From Lientehia sp934351765 (GTDB taxonomy: Bacteria; Bacillota; Clostridia; Lachnospirales; Lachnospiraceae), in contig NZ_JBQKGG010000001.1 of the NCBI RefSeq assembly GCF_052118925.1, forward strand, positions 62,001 to 126,000: a stretch of 64,000 bases of DNA, in the 5' to 3' direction. Within the stretch, counting starts at the first letter, position 1. Each line of letters begins with the position of its first letter. This document shows positions 61,720-64,000 of the stretch, piece by piece. The translations under genes and the position numbers were made by a program. The notes beneath the pieces were generated by a model. That model was given only the letters and a program-made list of their open reading frames with translations. It did not search any database and was not told the DNA's origin.

Positions 61720-62127
61720 TTATTCCATACTCCAATCTTCAAGAGGCAGATCGGAAACCCGCTGAAACTCTCGGGTATTATTGGTAACCAGAGTTAGTCC
61801 GGCAGCTTTTGCATGTCCGGCAATCAGCGTATCCATCGGTCCGATCGGGGTGCCTCTCCGTTCCAGATCAACACGGATCTTTCCGTATTCCTCCGCTGCC
61901 CGGTCATCAAAGGACAGGATTGTAATCGGTGAAAGGAATAAGGCCAAAGCCAGACTGTTTCGATCGACAGCCTGGCTCTTTTCAACACCATGGACCAGTT
62001 CTGCGTACGTGATAGAAGAAATACACAGTTCCTCCGAATTGTGAGACATAAACCGGTGTAATACCATCGGCGGTTTCTTCTTAATGGTATAAATGCAGAT
62101 GTTCGTATCAAGCATATACTTCATCAT
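61720..62127 (-). CDS. vapC: PIN-domain toxin VapC
   Basis: VapC toxins are ribonucleases. The 135-residue protein has the PIN acidic residues D7 (MLDTN), E43 (YAELVHGVEKS) and D99 (GPMDTLIAGHA), and TNNTREF near the C-terminus. It overlaps vapB by 4 bases and is the second gene of the operon, the usual order. Confidence 0.93.
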   Translation of the reverse strand: MMKYMLDTNICIYTIKKKPPMVLHRFMSHNSEELCISSITYAELVHGVEKSQAVDRNSLALALFLSPITILSFDDRAAEEYGKIRVDLERRGTPIGPMDTLIAGHAKAAGLTLVTNNTREFQRVSDLPLEDWSME

Positions 62128-62354
62128 AATGAATCACGCTCCTGTAACTCAGGCTGTTCCCGTCCCGAATCCATAAAATCATCTGAAAAGAGATTCAGGC
62201 TTCTCACAAATCCTTCCCATTGATTCCCCTCCGGCATTAAAATCACCAGTTCACCGATCTTGTTTACTATTACTTCTTCTCCGGAAAAACGGCATTCTTT
62301 CGGCAAACGGACAGCCTGGCTTCTTCCATTTTCAAATAGCTTTGCAGTCATCAT
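62124..62354 (-). CDS. vapB: AbrB-fold antitoxin VapB
   Basis: This 76-residue protein starts MMTAKLFENGRSQAVRLPKE, the swapped-hairpin AbrB-type DNA-binding domain of VapB. The C-terminal part (FVRSLNLFSDDFMDSG) should wrap the toxin. The start at 62354 is set by AAGGAGGT 7 bases upstream. It probably autorepresses at the palindrome upstream. Confidence 0.9.
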   Translation of the reverse strand: MMTAKLFENGRSQAVRLPKECRFSGEEVIVNKIGELVILMPEGNQWEGFVRSLNLFSDDFMDSGREQPELQERDSL

Positions 62355-62363
62355 TTTAAACAC

Positions 62364-62409
62364 CTCCTTGACCATAGTATATATCATGATATATACTATG
62401 GTCAAGGAG
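62364..62409. promoter_or_regulatory. perfect 46-bp palindromic operator-promoter of vapBC
   Basis: Arms 62364-62386 and 62387-62409 are exact reverse complements, centred on TCATGA. Each strand carries TTGACC, 18 bases and TATACT (+: 62368-62373 and 62392-62397), so symmetric divergent promoters are embedded. Most of the vapB SD also lies in the palindrome. Confidence 0.75.
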
Positions 62410-62424
62410 AAAAACTTGGTACGT

Positions 62425-62748
62425 TTATTTATATTCTTCCGAATAATACACCACCGTCAGGTAATTCCCGGCATGGATCTCATCGGTTTCCAGATGGTTC
62501 ATAGTGCGGAGTTCTTTTACATAGGCCGGGATCTGCTCCGGATCACTGCAGTACCGGCCGGCGATACTCCAGAGACTGTCTCCGTTTTTAATCTGGACTG
62601 ACGTATAATATTTATAGCCGGTGTTCTCCGGTTCTTTTCCCTTTGCGGTAATAAAGACACGCAGAAAAATTACGGAAACCAGTAAGGCAAGACAAAGGAT
62701 CACAGCAAGACGGATCCAGGAAGAAGATGTTTTTGCTTTTGTTTTCAT
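62425..62748 (-). CDS. yneA: YneA-like LysM cell-division suppressor
   Basis: This 107-residue protein has a short basic N-terminus, one membrane helix (about 14-36) and a LysM domain (YTSVQIKNGDSLWSIAGRYC, then AGNYLTVVYY). The size, topology and divergent position opposite lexA match YneA of Bacillus, an SOS-induced septation inhibitor. Three LexA-box-like sites lie between. GGGAGGGG precedes ATG 62748. Confidence 0.8.
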   Translation of the reverse strand: MKTKAKTSSSWIRLAVILCLALLVSVIFLRVFITAKGKEPENTGYKYYTSVQIKNGDSLWSIAGRYCSDPEQIPAYVKELRTMNHLETDEIHAGNYLTVVYYSEEYK

Positions 62749-62774
62749 AAAACCCCTCCCATAAAGAAAAGCCA

Positions 62775-62852
62775 CAAACATTTGTTCTTTTTATAGAACC
62801 ATCTTACTACAAGAACACATGTTTGTCAACGAGAAATTCAAACAAATGTTTG
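62775..62852. promoter_or_regulatory. three LexA-box-like sites
   Basis: CAAACATTTGTTC (62775-62787, reverse), GAACACATGTTTG (62813-62825) and CAAACAAATGTTTG (62839-62852) share the dyad GAACANATGTTTG, close to the Gram-positive SOS box. The middle one overlaps the spacer of the yneA promoter. Confidence 0.75.
62801..62829 (-). promoter_or_regulatory. yneA promoter
   Basis: On the minus strand, TTGACA (62824-62829), a 17-base spacer and TAAGAT (62801-62806), overlapped by the middle LexA-like box. Confidence 0.6.
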
Positions 62853-62860
62853 GATTTTGC

Positions 62861-62889
62861 TTGCATAATGTGCCATCCCATGGTACTAT
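62861..62889 (+). promoter_or_regulatory. possible lexA promoter
   Basis: TTGCAT (62861-62866), a 17-base spacer and TACTAT (62884-62889). It would give a leader of about 155 bases before lexA. Nothing else recognisable lies in that leader. Confidence 0.45.
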
Positions 62890-63052
62890 AAAGAAAGATA
62901 ATTTTCAGAAAAGCTTGGATTGCGATCTTCCGATCGTTTGCGCCGGAATATTATGAAAGCGCAAATGCGATGGAAAGATATGTGTTCTGGATCTTTTATT
63001 GTAGTATATATAGAAACAGCAGAAAAAAGGACTGCTTAGAGGAGGGATTTTC

Positions 63053-63667
63053 ATGCCGGGTAAGATTACAGCGAAACAGCAGGAAATACTTGAGTTTATA
63101 AAACAGGAAATTTTAAAGAAGGGATATCCGCCAACAGTGCGGGAGATCTGTGAGACGGTTCATTTAAAATCGACCTCTTCGGTCCACTCTCACCTGGAAA
63201 CACTGGAGAAAAACGGCTATATCCGGCGTGATCCGACGAAGCCAAGAGCCATTGAGGTAGTCGATGATACCTTTGGCTTAACCAGACGGGAAATGGTACA
63301 GGTACCCGTGATCGGTACGGTAGCGGCCGGACAGCCGATCCTGGCAGCGGAAAACATTGAGAGCTACTTCCCCTTTCCGGCGGAAATGCTTCCCAATAAA
63401 GAAACCTATATGCTCCATGTAAAGGGAGAAAGTATGGTAAACGCCGGAATTCTGGACGGCGATCAGATCCTCTGTACCGTGGATTCTACAGCGGAAAACG
63501 GTGACATTGTGGTAGCACTGGTCAATGATTCGGCAACGGTAAAACGTTTTTATAAGGAGAACGGACACTTCCGTCTCCAGCCGGAAAACGATTTTATGGA
63601 TCCGATCATCTTAAATGATGTAAAGATCATCGGACAGGTCATCGGGCTGTTCCGGAAAATGTCTTAA
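63053..63667 (+). CDS. lexA: SOS repressor LexA
   Basis: The 204-residue protein has a winged-helix DNA-binding domain (ITAKQQEILEFIKQEI, YPPTVREICETVHLKSTSSVH), the autocleavage site A92-G93 in VAAGQP, and the Ser127/Lys164 dyad (KGESMVNAG, ATVKRFY). It should control itself and the divergent yneA through the three boxes. AGAGGAGGG precedes the ATG. Confidence 0.96.
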   Translation: MPGKITAKQQEILEFIKQEILKKGYPPTVREICETVHLKSTSSVHSHLETLEKNGYIRRDPTKPRAIEVVDDTFGLTRREMVQVPVIGTVAAGQPILAAENIESYFPFPAEMLPNKETYMLHVKGESMVNAGILDGDQILCTVDSTAENGDIVVALVNDSATVKRFYKENGHFRLQPENDFMDPIILNDVKIIGQVIGLFRKMS

Positions 63668-63670
63668 ATG

Positions 63671-63721
63671 AATGAAAAAGCCTGTCAGATTCATGAACGG
63701 AGTCTGACAGGCTTTTTCATT
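63671..63721. terminator. lexA terminator
   Basis: A perfect 19-bp inverted repeat, AATGAAAAAGCCTGTCAGA and its complement, surrounds a 13-base loop. The A and T runs at its ends let it work in both directions. Confidence 0.9.
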
Positions 63722-63730
63722 CATTACAAC

Positions 63731-63791
63731 GGAAGATTACCGCTTTGCGGCCCGCCGCAGGCGGAGAATCCTGCTCGCAGGATTCTTTTTT
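63731..63791. repeat. modular repeat, copy D, with a second terminator
   Basis: GGAAGATTACCGCTTTGCGG (63731-63750) matches the third module of copy A. GGCGGAGAATCCT (63760-63772) matches the end of copy B. The last part, AGAATCCTGC-TC-GCAGGATTCT plus T run (63765-63791), is a + strand terminator. It sits between convergent lexA and rsfS. Confidence 0.55.
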
Positions 63792-63794
63792 ACA

Positions 63795-64000
63795 TTACTC
63801 TTCCAGCTCTTTCGGATCTACGAATCTTCCATCTCTCCAGATCCGCTCCAGATCATAGAACCGGCGGTCTTCTTTTGAAAAAACATGGACAACGATATCC
63901 TTGTAGTCCAAAAGGATCCATTTGGCGGCCTGATAACCTTCCCGCTGGGTATAATGGAATCCGGCTTTTGCCAGTTCCTCTTCCACGTTATCGACCATGG
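63795..64000 (-). CDS. rsfS: ribosomal silencing factor RsfS, C-terminal part
   Basis: About 68 C-terminal residues are visible, the 5' end being beyond the window. NVEEELAKAGF, REGYQAAKWILLDYKDIVVH and FYDLERIW are signatures of RsfS (DUF143), which binds L14 and blocks subunit joining. The Met at 63998 is probably internal. Confidence 0.9.
   Translation of the reverse strand, partial: MVDNVEEELAKAGFHYTQREGYQAAKWILLDYKDIVVHVFSKEDRRFYDLERIWRDGRFVDPKELEE

Noticed and set aside
60604..62405. Integrated element consisting of recombinase plus vapBC
   Set aside because: The genes are convergent, have no flanking direct repeats or tRNA site, and base composition does not change sharply.

Overview
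The window looks like a chromosomal segment of a spore-forming, Gram-positive Clostridia bacterium, most likely a Lachnospiraceae. The reasons are the moderate G+C coding sequence, strong AGGAGG-type ribosome binding sites, sporulation genes (yqfC, yqfD, a YlmC/YmxH protein, a SpoVB-type flippase), a MinCDE plus MreCD/RodA morphogenesis cluster, SepF/YlmH, and a LexA/YneA-type SOS pair. Most genes lie on the + strand in long, tightly packed operons. No rRNA, tRNA, CRISPR array or insertion sequence was seen.

Layout. 1-5901: the end of a membrane transglutaminase-like gene and a giant GLUG-repeat surface protein. 6081-7575: an A+T-richer island with a nucleotidyltransferase-fold protein (- strand, with its own promoter and an operator-like palindrome) and a small PAS protein. 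7704-9756: divergent coaX and coaBC of coenzyme A synthesis. 9779-13377: prfC, a PRC-barrel protein, nrdR, yqeG and efp. 13560-16644: a 47-residue membrane protein, alaS and rpsU. 16843-20200: yqfC-yqfD behind a sigma-E-like promoter, then phoH-ybeY. 20215-25619: a SpoVB-like flippase, a BofC-like anchored protein and two flavoproteins. 25620-25917: a G+C-rich, hairpin-rich non-coding stretch. 25990-39200: proB, patatin, DUF896, formyl-THF cyclo-ligase, proA, miaB, a C39-like protein, mutS, mutL, miaA and a methionine gamma-lyase-like PLP enzyme. 39350-49039: DUF4321, radC, then the cell-shape and division cluster mreC-mreD-mrdA-minC-minD-minE-rodA, mgsA and a DD-carboxypeptidase. 49196-55550: a standalone P-loop protein, DUF378 (- strand), a HlyD-like membrane protein, sepF, ylmH, aroB, lspA and rluD. 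55698-59399: two cytidylate-kinase-like paralogues around an aldo/keto reductase and a MATE exporter. 59865-64000: ttcA, a tyrosine recombinase, vapBC, a YneA-like LysM protein divergent from lexA, and the 3' part of rsfS.

The genes are mainly housekeeping: wall elongation and septum placement (MreCD, PBP2, RodA, MinCDE, SepF), translation and RNA modification (PrfC, EF-P, AlaRS, S21, MiaA/B, TtcA, RluD, YbeY), mismatch repair (MutSL), proline synthesis (ProBA), CoA synthesis and the SOS response. The less explained content lies between genes. There is a modular hairpin repeat family found at gene 3' ends (four sites), a ~40-bp motif dispersed at three sites, a structured G+C-rich region before proB, a perfect 46-bp palindrome at the vapBC promoter, and a four-unit 20-bp repeat before ttcA. 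All functional calls rest on motifs and family knowledge read by eye; no database search was run.
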